Shown one piece after another: positions 55,306-64,000 of a DNA stretch of 64,000 nt. The first letter of the stretch is position 1, and each line of letters begins with the position of its first letter. A program made the position numbers and the translations under genes. The notes beneath the pieces were generated by a model that saw only the letters and a list, made by a program, of their open reading frames with translations, had not been told where the DNA came from and searched no databases. Source of the stretch: Charina bottae (Eukaryota > Chordata > Lepidosauria > Squamata > Charinaidae). The stretch is from contig JALMGJ010000003.1 in assembly GCA_023362775.1 (NCBI GenBank), positions 80,190,855-80,254,854 of the forward strand, written 5' to 3'.

Positions 55306-57092
55306 CTAAGGTATTAGCCATCCCCAAGAATACTTTTCTCCCCCCCCCCAGGCCTGTTGGCAGAGCCAAGTCTTGAGTTTTTTCCAGAAGTCCAGGAGCG
55401 AGGGGGACTGTCTTAACTCTGGGGGAAGAATATTCCACAGAGCAGGCGCTACTGCCGAGAAGACATGCTTCCATGACCCCGTTAAATGGAATTCTTTGAC
55501 CAATGGGGTCCGTAGCATTCCTTTCCTGCATGACCGGATGGGACGGGACGATGTAATGGGGATAAGACGGTCCCTTAGGTAACCTGGTCCCATGCCATGA
55601 AGGGTTTTAAAGGTCATAACCGACACCTTGAATTGGACCCGGAAGCAAACTGGAACCCAGTGCAGCTCGTGTAACAACAGTGTTACATGTGTCCGATAAG
55701 GGACTTCCAAGATCGTCCATGCGGCCGCATTCTGGATCAGCTGAAGCTTCCGGATACTCTTCAAGGGTAGCCCCATGTAGAGCACATTACAGTAGTCTAT
55801 ATGTGAGATAACCAGGGCATGAGTGACCATTCGAAGGGCCTCTCGTTCCAGGAAAGGTCGTAACTGGCGCACAACACGAAGTTGTGCAAAGGCCCTCCTG
55901 GCCACAACTGCCACCTGCTCTTTGAGCAGGAGTCGCAAGTCCAAGGGGACCCCCAAGTTACGCACCGGGTCTGTCTGGGGCAGTGCCACCCCATCCAGAA
56001 CTAAAGATGGCAATTTCCTAGATATCGAGGAGCCATTAATCCACAGCCACTCCATCTTGCTAGGGTTCAGTCGAAGCCTGTTTTTCCCCATCCAGGCCCC
56101 TACAGCCCCCAGGCACTTGGACAGGGTAGAAACTGCATCACTTACTTCCCCCGGGATGGAGATGTATAATTGAGTATCATCAGCATACTGATGATATCTC
56201 ACCCCATGGAGACAGATGATCTCACCCAGCAGTTTCATGTAGATGTTAAAAAGGAGCGGAGAGAGTACCGAGCCCTGCAGGACCCCACAAGAAAGGGCCC
56301 GTGGACTGGATCTCTCGCTCCCAATCAACACCGACTGGAACCGGCCCTGGAGGAAGGAGGAGAACCAGCGCAGCACAACGCCGCCCGCCCCCAACTCCCT
56401 GAGCCGCTCCAGAAGGATACCATGGTCGACAGTATCGAAAGCCACCGAGAGGTCAAGAAGAACGAGAATGGATGCACTGCCTCCATCTCGCTCCCGCCAA
56501 AGATCATCCATAAGCGCAACCAATGCAGTTTCAGTCCCATGACCAGGCCTGAAACCTGACTGAAAGAGGTCCAGATAATCCGTTTCATCCAGAATCCTCT
56601 GGAGCTGCAACGCCACCACCTTCTCAACCCAAAAAGGGAAGGTGGGAGACTGGACAAAAATTATCCAGTACAGTAGGGTCCAGCAATGGTTTCTTGAGGA
56701 GAGGGCATACCAGCACTTCCTTAAAAGCTGCCAAAAACACCCCCTCCCCAACGATGTATTAACCATCGTCTGGACCCAGCTACAGGTCACCTCCCGAGCT
56801 GCTTTCCGCAGCCAGGAGGGACATGAATCTAATTGACAGGTGGTGGCATTTACAGTCCAGAGAACTCTGTCCACTTCTTCGGGTCCGACAGGCTCGAACC
56901 GTTCCCAGTTAACAAAGTAAGTACGTTCCCTGGATATCTCTTCAGACTCTGTCTCACACTCGGAGTCCAACCCAGAGCGAATCCGAGCGATTTTATCCAA
57001 TAAAAGCCCAGAAAATTCTTCTGCATGACCCTGGAGATGGATTTCCAACTCCCCTTTCCCTAAAAGGAATTGGGTAATCTTAAACAGGGCCG
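55306..57092 (-). pseudogene. L2 reverse transcriptase, copy A (long open frame)
   Basis: The minus strand is open for about 595 codons. The linker region (KITQFLLGKGELEIHLQGHA, then RTYFVNWERFEPVGPEEVDR) leads into the RT: DYLDLFQSGFRPGHGTETAL, motif A VLLDLSVAFDTVDHGILLER, motif B QGSVLSPLLFNIYMKLLGEI, the active site HQYADDTQLYIS, then RLNPSKMEWLWI and the C-terminal domain ending PALWNILPPELRQSPSLLDF. Part of the region before LFQSGF (WYALSSRNHCWTLLYWIIFV) looks out of frame relative to other L2s and suggests paired frameshifts. Upstream of 57092 the frame runs into the antisense LTR, so its apparent start there is artificial. The retrotransposon insertion kills the gene. Confidence 0.88.
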
Positions 57093-57433
57093 TGTCAGAG
57101 ATCATCAGATCTCTGCCAAAAGGGCAGGCAGACAAAGAGCTCCTCAGAAGACTGGAAGTGGCGCGAAGCTGACATCCACCCGACGCATGGGAATACACAT
57201 CTGGGAGGTGGTTGCCGGAGCAACCGGGTAGACCTGACCACACGTGCCAGCAGCAAAGGACCCTGGGGGAGGGAAAGGTTTAAATATGCTGCTTGTTCCC
57301 AGAATCGGCATTCCAGTCTTTGTTCGTGCTAGCTTCTGTATCCTGTAATAAACTATCCTACTTCTAAGAACTCATGCGTCTGTGAGTTACTCTAGAGTAG
57401 GGAGATTGCAGATATCGGATGGAGTGCCTTACA
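57093..57433 (+). repeat. 5' LTR
   Basis: Begins TGTCAGAGATCATCAG and ends GGAGTGCCTTACA, giving TG...CA termini. U3 contains a TATA-like TTTAAATA at 57279-57286. The predicted RNA start lies near 57305-57309. An AATAAA signal at 57347-57352 would act in the 3' copy. An inner palindrome agatcatcagatct-like sequence lies at its start. Confidence 0.96.
57279..57309 (+). promoter_or_regulatory. LTR core promoter (TATA box to predicted start)
   Basis: TTTAAATA at 57279-57286 is the only TATA-like element in U3. A start about 25-30 bp downstream falls at 57305-57309, exactly where the 15-nt segment complementary to the primer-binding site begins. The start site itself is inferred. Confidence 0.6.
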
Positions 57434-57434
57434 T

Positions 57435-57449
57435 AAAGACTGGAATGCC
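57435..57449 (+). promoter_or_regulatory. Primer-binding site complementary to the element's own RNA 5' end
   Basis: aaagactggaatgcc, one base after the LTR end, is the perfect 15-nt reverse complement of 57307-57321 (ggcattccagtcttt) in R. This is the arrangement of Tf1-type self-priming, in which the cleaved RNA 5' end, not a tRNA, primes minus-strand synthesis. Confidence 0.8.
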
Positions 57450-58095
57450 AAAACCAACCGGTTTTCCCGGGAGCGAAACCAACAGCTTCACGGTCGAGAC
57501 CGGCTTCTACACACACTGGGCAGAGACCTGGGGAAAAGAAAAAAAAAATTCGGAAGGAGACCAGGCGAGACGAGCGAGGAACCGGCTTCCCCGGCAGCGC
57601 CAAACAGCTGAGAGGCGGGGATCCCTGGCAGCAGCGAAGAAGCAGGAAACGGCTTTCCCCAGCAGCAGCAGAAACCGGCGCGCTAATCAGCTGGGACCAG
57701 GCGAGCGAGGAACCGGCTTTCCCCAGCAGCAGCAAAAACCGGCGCGCTAATCAGCTGAGAGGCGGTGATCCGGAACAGCTGAGTGGCGGCAGGAGTGCAG
57801 CGGCGGACACCGGCGGCCCAAGCAGCTGAATGGAGGCGGCAGAGCAGCAGCTAAATCAGTGCCCAAACAGCTGAGCGGCGGCAGCAGCGAAGCGGCGGAC
57901 ACCGGCAGTCCCAGCAGCGAGTAATCGGCGCCCAAGCAGCTGAGAGGAGGCGACAGCACAGCGGCGGAAATCGGCGGCCCCAGCAGTTGTTAGGAGGCCC
58001 AAGCAGCTGAGAGGCGGCGGCGGAGACCACGTGGAGGCAAAGCGACGGCAGCGACCAGCGCTCCCAAGCAGCCAGCGACCAGCAGAGACCACAAA
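57450..58095 (+). other. GC-rich leader with degenerate tandem units
   Basis: Non-coding leader of about 650 bp. Units resembling cagctgagaggcggc and ccggctttccccagcagcag recur many times with variation. One longer unit (gcgaggaaccggctttcccc to cgcgctaatcagctga) is present twice at about 57592-57690 and 57711-57762. It may contain packaging or structural signals, but no function can be read from it. Confidence 0.7.
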
Positions 58096-59484
58096 ATGGA
58101 ATCGGTAGAGGCGGCAGAAGTGAGCGAAGAAGCCGGACCCAGCTCAACTAGCGCCCAGACGATGGAGGGAGTTGCCAGTGAGTGAGAGGGCAAGAAAGCA
58201 CAGAAGAAGCAAAACCACATAGAGGTAACCAAAAACCCCATTCCTCTAAGCAGCACCGAACCAAGGCTAGCGGGATGGTCCATAGCTGTAGGCGAAGGGC
58301 TAGCGCAGGAAGGGGCAAAAGGAAACCAGAAGAAGGTCACCCCAACCCAGCGCATCGTAAGGTTGGAGGAACAGATGTCCAATGTGCAGTTAAATATAGG
58401 AATGTTGATGAATAAAATGGATTCATTGGGCGCTGCCTTTGAGAAATTAATGGACAATTTAGATAAACCCAGAGGGCGGGAACTGAACCTGGGGCCACCC
58501 GAAGGAGAGGGAGACATCGAAAGTGAAGAGGAGGAATTTTACCCCTACAACAGAGCACCCAGGACCCCGTCATACAACCAGTTCATGACCCCAGGGGGGG
58601 CACATACACCATTTGGAATGGGTGAACTAAAAACGAAATTCAATGGCAACCCCAAGAATTTAGCATGCTTCTTGACTCACGTACAAGGGTTCATGAGCGA
58701 ATTCGAATACACCTTCCGAACGGAAGAGAGCAAAATTAGATATGTCTCCAGTTTTCTGGAAGGTGAGGCAGGGGACTGGCTGGTAACACTTCATGACAGG
58801 AGGGCTAGGGAACTAAGGGACTTCCAAGAGTTCATGTATGCCCTCCGGAAACGGTTTGAAGATACGCTGACCAAAGTCTCAGCCAGGGCGCGACTCCGGA
58901 ACTTAAGGCAGGGAACTAGGACAGTAGCTGAATATGCTATGGACTTTAAAAGATTATTATCCTATCTGCCGGACTGGCCAGAATCGATAAAGATAGAACA
59001 CTTTCAATATGGCCTAAAACAGGACCTACTGGAAAAGGCATTAGATAGAGATGACCCTGAAACTTTAGAGGGGTGGATCCAATTAGCTGGGAAAATTGAG
59101 AGTAACAGACTACAGTTACAAAGTATCAGAAACGTACAATCCAGGCAGAGGAACGAGGGGACTTTCATTAACCAGCCCTGCTCGAACGTGAAACAGCGGA
59201 ATTGGGAAGAGGAGAAGGACCGCCGGACAAGAGAGGGACTGTGCTTCCGCTGCGGGAAGGAGGGACACCGAATAAGAGCTTGCCCTCAGGGGAAAACGAG
59301 CGTTAAGGAAAAACCTCCGGCAAATAAGGCAGCTGACAGAAGTACCCTCAAAACAACACACACCAAGGGAAAAGGAGCGGCTGCGGCAACCGTGAACCCA
59401 TGGCAGAATCCGGACCTAGAAGAAGACAGCGATGACTCTGACTTCGAAACCCAGACGGCGGGAAACGAGCCAGGTCTGTTCTGA
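58096..59484 (+). CDS. Gag of the Gypsy element, interrupted near its start
   Basis: ATG 58096 in a good context (aaaATGG) opens MESVEAAEVSEEAGPSS in the gag frame, but TGA at 58183-58185 stops it after 29 codons. From 58186 the frame is open to the TGA at 59482-59484, about 430 codons, with internal ATGs (first useful one at 58375). The product has an N-terminal helical region (VQLNIGMLMNKMDSLGAAFE), a retrotransposon-gag capsid domain (KFNGNPKNLACFLTHVQGFM, SFLEGEAGDWLVTL, LRNLRQGTRTVAEYAMDFKR) and one zinc knuckle CFRCGKEGHRIRAC at 59242-59283 (C-X2-C-X4-H-X4-C). Gag forms the particle and binds RNA. The end of the frame carries the frameshift signal described separately. Whether the early TGA is a lesion or the real start lies downstream is open. 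Confidence 0.88.
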
Positions 59485-62400
59485 TGAGCGCCACAGGACA
59501 GACCTCCACAAAGGGGCGCAAAGGAAGTAGTCGCAACACCCCAACAATGCACCTAAAGGTACAGTTGAGGACTTTGGGTGGGAGGAAAAAGTATGCGGGG
59601 GTTGCAATGCTAGACTCGGGTTGCTCTAGAAACTTAATGCATCCGAACGTAGCTGAAAAGATGGGACTGGACCTTTTTAAGCTTAAAACGCCCATCACAT
59701 TTTGCCAATTGGATGGGTCGGAACTGAAGGGGGGGCCAGTGGAGTTCTACACTGAAGGACTGCAAATGACTTTGGGGACTCATGTAGAGACTTTGCGGTT
59801 CCTAGTGGCTCCCATTGCAACACGACCCATTGTGTTAGGACTGAAATGGTTGAGGGCAAGAAACCCCAAGGTGGATTGGGTCTCAGGAGATTTGGACTTT
59901 ACGGATGGGACTTATCATGAGATGGACAATGATAGCACACCGAGCTGCATTGAGCTGGGGGCAACGGGGATGGAATTTGAGGAGGGGGAGCAGGACCAAG
60001 GGCGTGGCACACTCACAAGCACAATTCCGGAGAAATACCTCCCGGTAGCAGAGATATTCGACAAGAAGGAATGTGAGCAAGAACCCCCCCATAGGCAGTC
60101 AGACGCAACCATTGACCTCATCCCAGGGGCACCGTTTCCCAAGCCCAAGATGTATGCCATGACGCAAAAAGAACTGCAAGAATTGCGCAAATTCATAGAT
60201 AAAAATTTGGCACGGGGGTTCATTGAGCCAGCCAACTCCCCCCTTGCAGCCCCGGTATTGTTCAGGAAGAAAAAAGACGGGTCCCTCCGGCTTTGCACTG
60301 ACTACAGGGGTCTTAATGCAATTTCGGTTACAAGACAGTACCCTCTCCCGTTGCTGAAAGACATGTTAGCCCAGCTATCTAAGGGGAAAATTTTCACAAA
60401 ACTAGATGTTAGGGAAGCTTACTATCGTGTTCGCATAAGGGAGGGGGACGAGTGGAAAACTGCATTCAATTGACCATTGGGTTCTTTCCAATACAGGGTG
60501 CTCCCGTTTGGGATTGCGGGGGGACCGGGAATCTTCATGAGGTTCATAAACGAAGTATTGTATGAATTTCTGTACAAAGGGGTAATTGTATATTTGGATG
60601 ACATACTGATTTTTTCTGAAAATCTGGAGGAACACATGGAGCTAGTTAAGAGGGTGCTTGAGAAATTACTCGAGGCAAAGCTTTATGTAAAACTTGAGAA
60701 ATGTGAATTTCACAGGGAACAACTAGACTTCTTGGGGTATCGCATTTCGCATGAGGGCATCGAGATGGATCCTGAGAAAGTCAAAGCGGTCCTGGGCTGG
60801 CAGCCCCCCCGTACTCGCAGACAGCTGCAAGCGTTCCTCGGTTTTGCGGGGTTCTATAGGCAATTTATTCAGAATTTCACGCAAATCGCACTGCCCCTGA
60901 CTGACCTATTAAAGACAAAAGGCAAGGGAGCAAACGCGAAAGCCCCATCACCGAGCACGAAACTCGTATGGACGCAGGAATGCCAGGCAGCGTTTGATAG
61001 CCTAAAAGAAATGTTCACAAGAGAACCCATACTCAAGCACCCAGAAGCTGACAAACCATTTGTGATATACACAGATGCATCTATTAGTGCAGTGGGGGCC
61101 ATACTCTTGCAGGAGGATGACACGGGGAAATTAAGGCCATGCGCGTACATTTCCCGAAAGTTTAACCTGACGGAGAAAAGATGGCATATTTGGGAAAAAG
61201 AAGCTTTCACTGTCAAACATGCCCTAAGCACGTGGCGACATCTGTTAGAAGCCACAGCAGAGCCGTTCCAAGTGTGGACGGACCATAAAAATTTGGAATC
61301 TCTCAAATCACCCAGGAAGTTGAACCCTAAGCACCTCAGGTGGGCAGAATTTTTTAGCAGATTCAACTTCACGTTGAAGTATTTTCCTGGGGGAAAAAAC
61401 TACTTGGCAGACGCGTTATCACGCTTGCCGCAACATGAGAGCAAAATGGAAGAGGTCATTGAATCCCTCATCCCCTCCCAGCCAGTGGAGGCACAGAGCT
61501 CAGCAATAACAGAAGGGAGGGGGGAAGGCAACATGGCAATCACCCGCAGCACCGCGAAGCGCGCGGCTGAAAGCGACCCGTGGACAGCCGAGCTGCGGGC
61601 GGCAACAGTAACGGACACCTGGTGGGGGGAGAACAAACAGAACCTAGTGGAGAAGGATGGAGTGGGGTGGAAGGACAACAAAGCCTATGTCCCTGAGCCC
61701 TTAAGGCAAAAGGTCTTGACCATGCATCATGATCACAAAACGGCAGGGCATTTTGGCTTCGTAAAAACGCTACACTTAATCCGACGCAAATTTTGGTGGC
61801 CATCCTTGCGCACTGATGTTAAAGACTATGTGCGCTCATGCCCAGTGTGTGCAATGGCCAAAAGGAAAATTGGGAAACCCACAGGGAAGCTGCAGGAAGT
61901 AGCATACCCCTCACAACCATGGAAGCAAATTGCCATGGACTTCATAGTAGATTTGCCGGTGAGCAAAAAGAACACGGCAATTTGGGTAGTCACTGATCTA
62001 TTCTCCAAGCAGGCACACTTCATTGCATGCAAAGGAATACCGAATGCTCAAAAACTAGCTAGACTGTTCATACAACACATCTATAGAGCCCACGGAACGC
62101 CGGAACGCATAATCAGCGATCGCGGCAGCACTTTTACTTCCAAATTTTGGCGGGCTTTTTTGAAATTAATTGGAGCGGCACAGGGGCTCAGCAGTGCGTT
62201 CCATCCTTGCACAGATGGTGCGAGCGAACGCCTGAACGCTACATTGGAGCAATACCTTAGATGTTACACTAACTACCAACAGAATGATTGGGCGGAACTG
62301 TTGCCGTTCGCAGAGGTTGCTTACAATAACGCGGTACATCAAAGCACGGGGTTTTCACCATTCAAAGTCGCCACAGGGCAGGACTTTGTAACTATCCCCG

Positions 62401-62843
62401 AATTGGCCATGTCACACAACACGGAATTGCCACAACCCCTAAAAGCGGATGAATGGATAGAAAAACTAAGCAGCAATTGGCCAGTCATGGTGCAAACATT
62501 GCAGGAAGCCAAAGCTAGTTACAAAAAATATGCGGACCGCAAGAGGGGGGAAGAATGGGAATTAAGAGTAGGAGACAAGGTGTATTTGTCAACAAAAAAT
62601 CTGCGGGCAACACAACCATCACGGAAATTGGCACCAAAATTCATAGGTCCATTCCCAATCATTGAGGTCATCAACCCAGTAGCGGCAAAATTACAATTGC
62701 CAAAAGCGCTAAGAAAGGTGCATCCTGTGTTCCACATCAGTTTGTTGAAACAACACCACAGTTCACAACACTGGCACCCTGAACCAGAGGAAACCCCCCC
62801 CCCCCCCATTGTTGGTGGAGGGCGAACCACATTTCGAGATTGA
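59442..62843 (+). pseudogene. Pol of the Gypsy element: protease, RT, RNase H, integrase
   Basis: The pol frame is open from 59442 (ATG at 59484). Domain order: protease with AMLDSGCSRNLMHP (DSG at 59613-59621), RT with FRKKKDGSLRLCTDYRGLNA, KLDVREAYYRVRI and active site YLDD at 60591-60602, and RNase H with FVIYTDASISAVGAILLQ. The integrase has an HHCC zinc site (H...H near 61724-61750, CPVC near 61836-61850) and a D-D-E triad at 61938, 62118 and 62226 (60 and 36 residues apart, hence DD35E). One TGA at 60471-60473, after KTAFN in the RT, replaces what is probably TGG. The rest of the frame runs on to 62843, where a C homopolymer (62796-62808) throws it out of frame before the chromodomain. 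The product would be a Gag-Pol polyprotein; this copy is inactive. Confidence 0.93.
59460..59519 (+). promoter_or_regulatory. Predicted -1 ribosomal frameshift signal between gag and pol
   Basis: Slippery heptamer G GGA AAC at 59460-59466 is in phase with the gag codons (Gly-Asn). After a 5-base spacer, AGGTCTGT (59472-59479) pairs perfectly with ACAGACCT (59498-59505). The loop bases GCGCC (59488-59492) pair with GGCGC (59515-59519), giving an H-type pseudoknot. The pol frame is -1 relative to gag and is open from 59442, so a slip here yields Gag-Pol. The gag stop and an ATG of pol overlap (TGATG, 59482-59486), so reinitiation is an alternative. GGGAAAC is the heptamer known from sushi-derived PEG10. 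Confidence 0.75.
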
Positions 62844-63003
62844 TAGAATCCTGGACTCCAGAAGACACAAGGGGCAGCTACAGTACCTAGTGAAGTGGCA
62901 ACATCTACCAATTGGAGACAAGGAATGGGTCAGCGCCAAACACACACGCGCCCTTAAATTAGTCAAGAAGTTCCATAAAGAATTCCCAGACAAACCCCAC
63001 TGA
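62809..63003 (+). pseudogene. Chromodomain at the end of Pol, out of frame
   Basis: The +1 frame encodes FEIDRILDSRRHKGQLQYLV, KWQHLPIGDKEWV and a helical end (ALKLVKKFHKEF), then a stop at 63001. This matches the chromodomain of chromoviral integrases, which directs insertion to marked chromatin in related elements. It is separated from the integrase frame by a length change in the adjoining C run. The first aromatic cage position is Phe-like and the YLVKW core is intact. Confidence 0.88.
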
Positions 63004-63004
63004 A

Positions 63005-63036
63005 CCGGGGGGGGGGTGAGTTTTGGGGCGGGAGCA
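63005..63036 (+). promoter_or_regulatory. Polypurine tract region before the 3' LTR
   Basis: A G run followed by gtgagttttggggcgggagca directly precedes the 3' LTR. The segment ggggcgggagca at its end is the likely plus-strand primer site. Confidence 0.6.
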
Positions 63037-63377
63037 TGTCAGAGATCATCAGATCTCTGCCAAAAGGGCAGGCAGACAAAGAGCTCCTCAGAAGACTGGA
63101 AGTGGCGCGAAGCTGACATCCACCCGACGCACGGGAATACACATCTGGGAGGCGGTTGCCGGAGCAACTGGGTAGACCTGACCACACGTGCCAGCAGCAA
63201 AGGACCCTGGGGGAGGGAAAGGTTTAAATATGCTGCTTGTTCCCAGAATCGGCATTCCAGTCTTTGTTCGTGCTAGCTTCTGTATCCTGTAATAAACTAT
63301 CCTACTTCTAAGAACTCATGTGTCTGTGAGTTACTCTAGAGTAGGGAGATTGCAGTTATCGGATGGAGTGCCTTACA
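63037..63377 (+). repeat. 3' LTR
   Basis: Also 341 bp. Differences from the 5' LTR: acgcAtGgg/acgcacggg (T/C), gaggTgg/gaggCgg, caacCggg/caacTggg, catgCgtc/catgTgtc and gcagAtat/gcagTtat, which is 5 of 341 (about 1.5%). The AATAAA signal lies at 63291-63296. Confidence 0.96.
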
Positions 63378-63382
63378 GGCCG

Positions 63383-64000
63383 CCAGATGGCATTCCGCAG
63401 ATGCAATAAGAGCAGAGAAATATTGACGTTTTGCCGCTCAAAGGTAGGCCTTAATAGCGGCTCTAGCCTGTGTTCGGTCGAATTCAGTCTTTGTCTTCCT
63501 CCAGTGGCACTCTAGGTGTCTCTTAATCCTCTTCAGAACCTTCAGCTCCTCTGTAAACCATGGGGAGCTTCAGGCCCGACTGGACAAGAGAGGCCTCATA
63601 GGCACGATCCTGTCCAAGGCCCCCGCCGCCTCTCTATTCCAGGTGGCAGCCAGAGCCTCCGCTGGACTGTGCAGCAGATCTTTGGGTATAACCCCCAGCT
63701 CCCTCTGGAACCCTAATGGGTCCATCAGTCGCCGGAGGCGGACCAATCGAATAGGTCCAGCCTCCCTGTGGAGGGGAGCGGCATAGGAAAATCTCAAGGG
63801 TGTGGTCTGACCATGACAAAGGGGAAAGATGTAGCTCTCCCCGCAGATCACTTTGCCACTGCTCCGACAAGAAAAATAAATCTGGGGTGAGGCCACTATC
63901 TTGAGTCGGGTCCTGGATAATCTGGGACAGGCCCATGGTCGTCCTGGTGACCATGAACTCCCAAGCCACTTCCGAGGCCCGCCCAAAGGAGGGAAGATTG
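63383..64000 (-). pseudogene. L2 copy A, endonuclease end and linker (continues beyond window)
   Basis: The minus strand of the right part encodes the C-terminus of the L2 AP endonuclease (GLTPDLFFLSEQWQSDLRGE, then SPLSWSDHTLE with the catalytic SDH). After a frameshift it reads GPIRLVRLRRLMDPLGFQRE, followed by SSPWFTEELKVLKRIKRHLE. After one stop (AYL*AAK) it reaches the insertion point of the Gypsy element. Parallel sequence starts the L2 at 36.6 kb. Confidence 0.87.

Larger units (their letters stand above)
54296..57092 (-). mobile_element. L2-clade LINE copy A (3' part), host of nested insertions
   Basis: Minus-strand L2: RT at 55306-57092, 3' UTR at 55147-55305, and terminal tail at about 54296-54415, which is separated from the rest by L2 copy B (54416-55146). 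Upstream, the element is split by the Gypsy insertion and resumes at 63383. Joining the two sides at the ggccg duplication restores a continuous L2 reading (…SALIASAECHLA then ALFKITQFL), which fixes the order of events. Confidence 0.9.
57093..63377 (+). mobile_element. Ty3/Gypsy chromovirus-type LTR retrotransposon (sushi-like)
   Basis: A complete 6,285-bp element: 341-bp LTRs that start TGTCAG and end TTACA, and a perfect 5-bp target duplication ggccg (57088-57092 and 63378-63382). It has a self-complementary primer-binding site, a long GC-rich leader, gag with a CCHC zinc knuckle, pol in the order protease, RT, RNase H, integrase, chromodomain, and a purine-rich tract before the 3' LTR. 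Chromodomain, gag-pol frameshift and self-priming together place it with the Tf1/sushi group of chromoviruses, from which the mammalian PEG10/RTL genes derive. The LTRs differ at 5 positions (four are C/T), indicating a recent insertion. Coding defects are listed under the genes. Confidence 0.95.

Noticed and set aside
55306..57243. A 645-codon open frame taken as one protein
   Set aside because: The first ~50 codons (57243-57093) are antisense LTR of the Gypsy element; only the remainder is L2 sequence.
57364..58517. Several 70-175 codon minus-strand frames rich in Ser, Pro, Leu and Cys
   Set aside because: They are antisense to the repeated GC-rich leader and gag of the Gypsy element.

Overview
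The window looks like repeat-rich squamate (lizard or snake) nuclear DNA. The evidence is the combination of a BovB (RTE) LINE, BovB-tailed tRNA-derived SINEs of the Sauria type, L2-clade LINEs with the (AAAT)n tail, non-mammalian L1, Penelope-like elements (PLEs), hAT MITEs, a Dong/R4-like LINE fragment and a chromodomain Ty3/Gypsy element. No bacterial-style gene organisation, rRNA or functional tRNA gene is visible. The species cannot be told from the sequence.

The only host protein gene I can support is one intact seven-transmembrane receptor of the V1R/ORA (vomeronasal type 1) family at 45438-46433. The other long open frames belong to transposable elements or are antisense or chimeric shadows of them.

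Layout. 1-12.6 kb: a hAT MITE between two copies of an 85-bp duplication, an RTE fragment, two Penelope-like elements in inverted configuration (5.47-6.15 kb with a SINE inside; 6.91-9.54 kb with an L1 tail inside), a tRNA-SINE, and an internally deleted L1 that keeps ORF1 (10.03-12.57 kb). 12.6-25 kb: mostly unassigned DNA with BovB tails, microsatellites, a decayed Ty1/Copia reverse transcriptase (about 15.8-17.0 kb), SINEs, two MITEs and PLE ends. 25-30 kb: a non-LTR C-terminal fragment, a second shortened L1, and a nearly intact BovB with a single in-frame stop. 30-45 kb: unassigned DNA, an L2 reverse transcriptase (36.6-38.6 kb) with a perfect 108-bp tandem duplication at its tail, a third inverted PLE (41.5-42.6 kb) and an R4-like endonuclease fragment. 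45-54 kb: the receptor, two further hAT MITEs (one nested in a SINE), an L1 tail and SINEs. 54-64 kb: a nest in which one L2 (minus strand) was hit by a second L2, with a 98-bp duplicated flank, and by a 6.3-kb Ty3/Gypsy chromovirus-type retrotransposon with 341-bp LTRs and a 5-bp target duplication.

The most informative object is this Gypsy element. Its primer-binding site is a perfect 15-nt complement of its own predicted RNA 5' end, which indicates self-priming. A GGGAAAC slippery heptamer in the gag frame is followed after 5 nt by a predicted H-type pseudoknot, which indicates -1 gag-pol frameshifting. Pol ends in a chromodomain. Three lesions (a gag stop, a pol stop and a C-run frameshift before the chromodomain) make this copy defective, although its LTRs differ at only 5 of 341 positions. 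A second theme is the PLEs: three independent insertions share a head-to-head inverted form with 12-14 bp target duplications, and their ends carry a conserved hammerhead-ribozyme-like motif.
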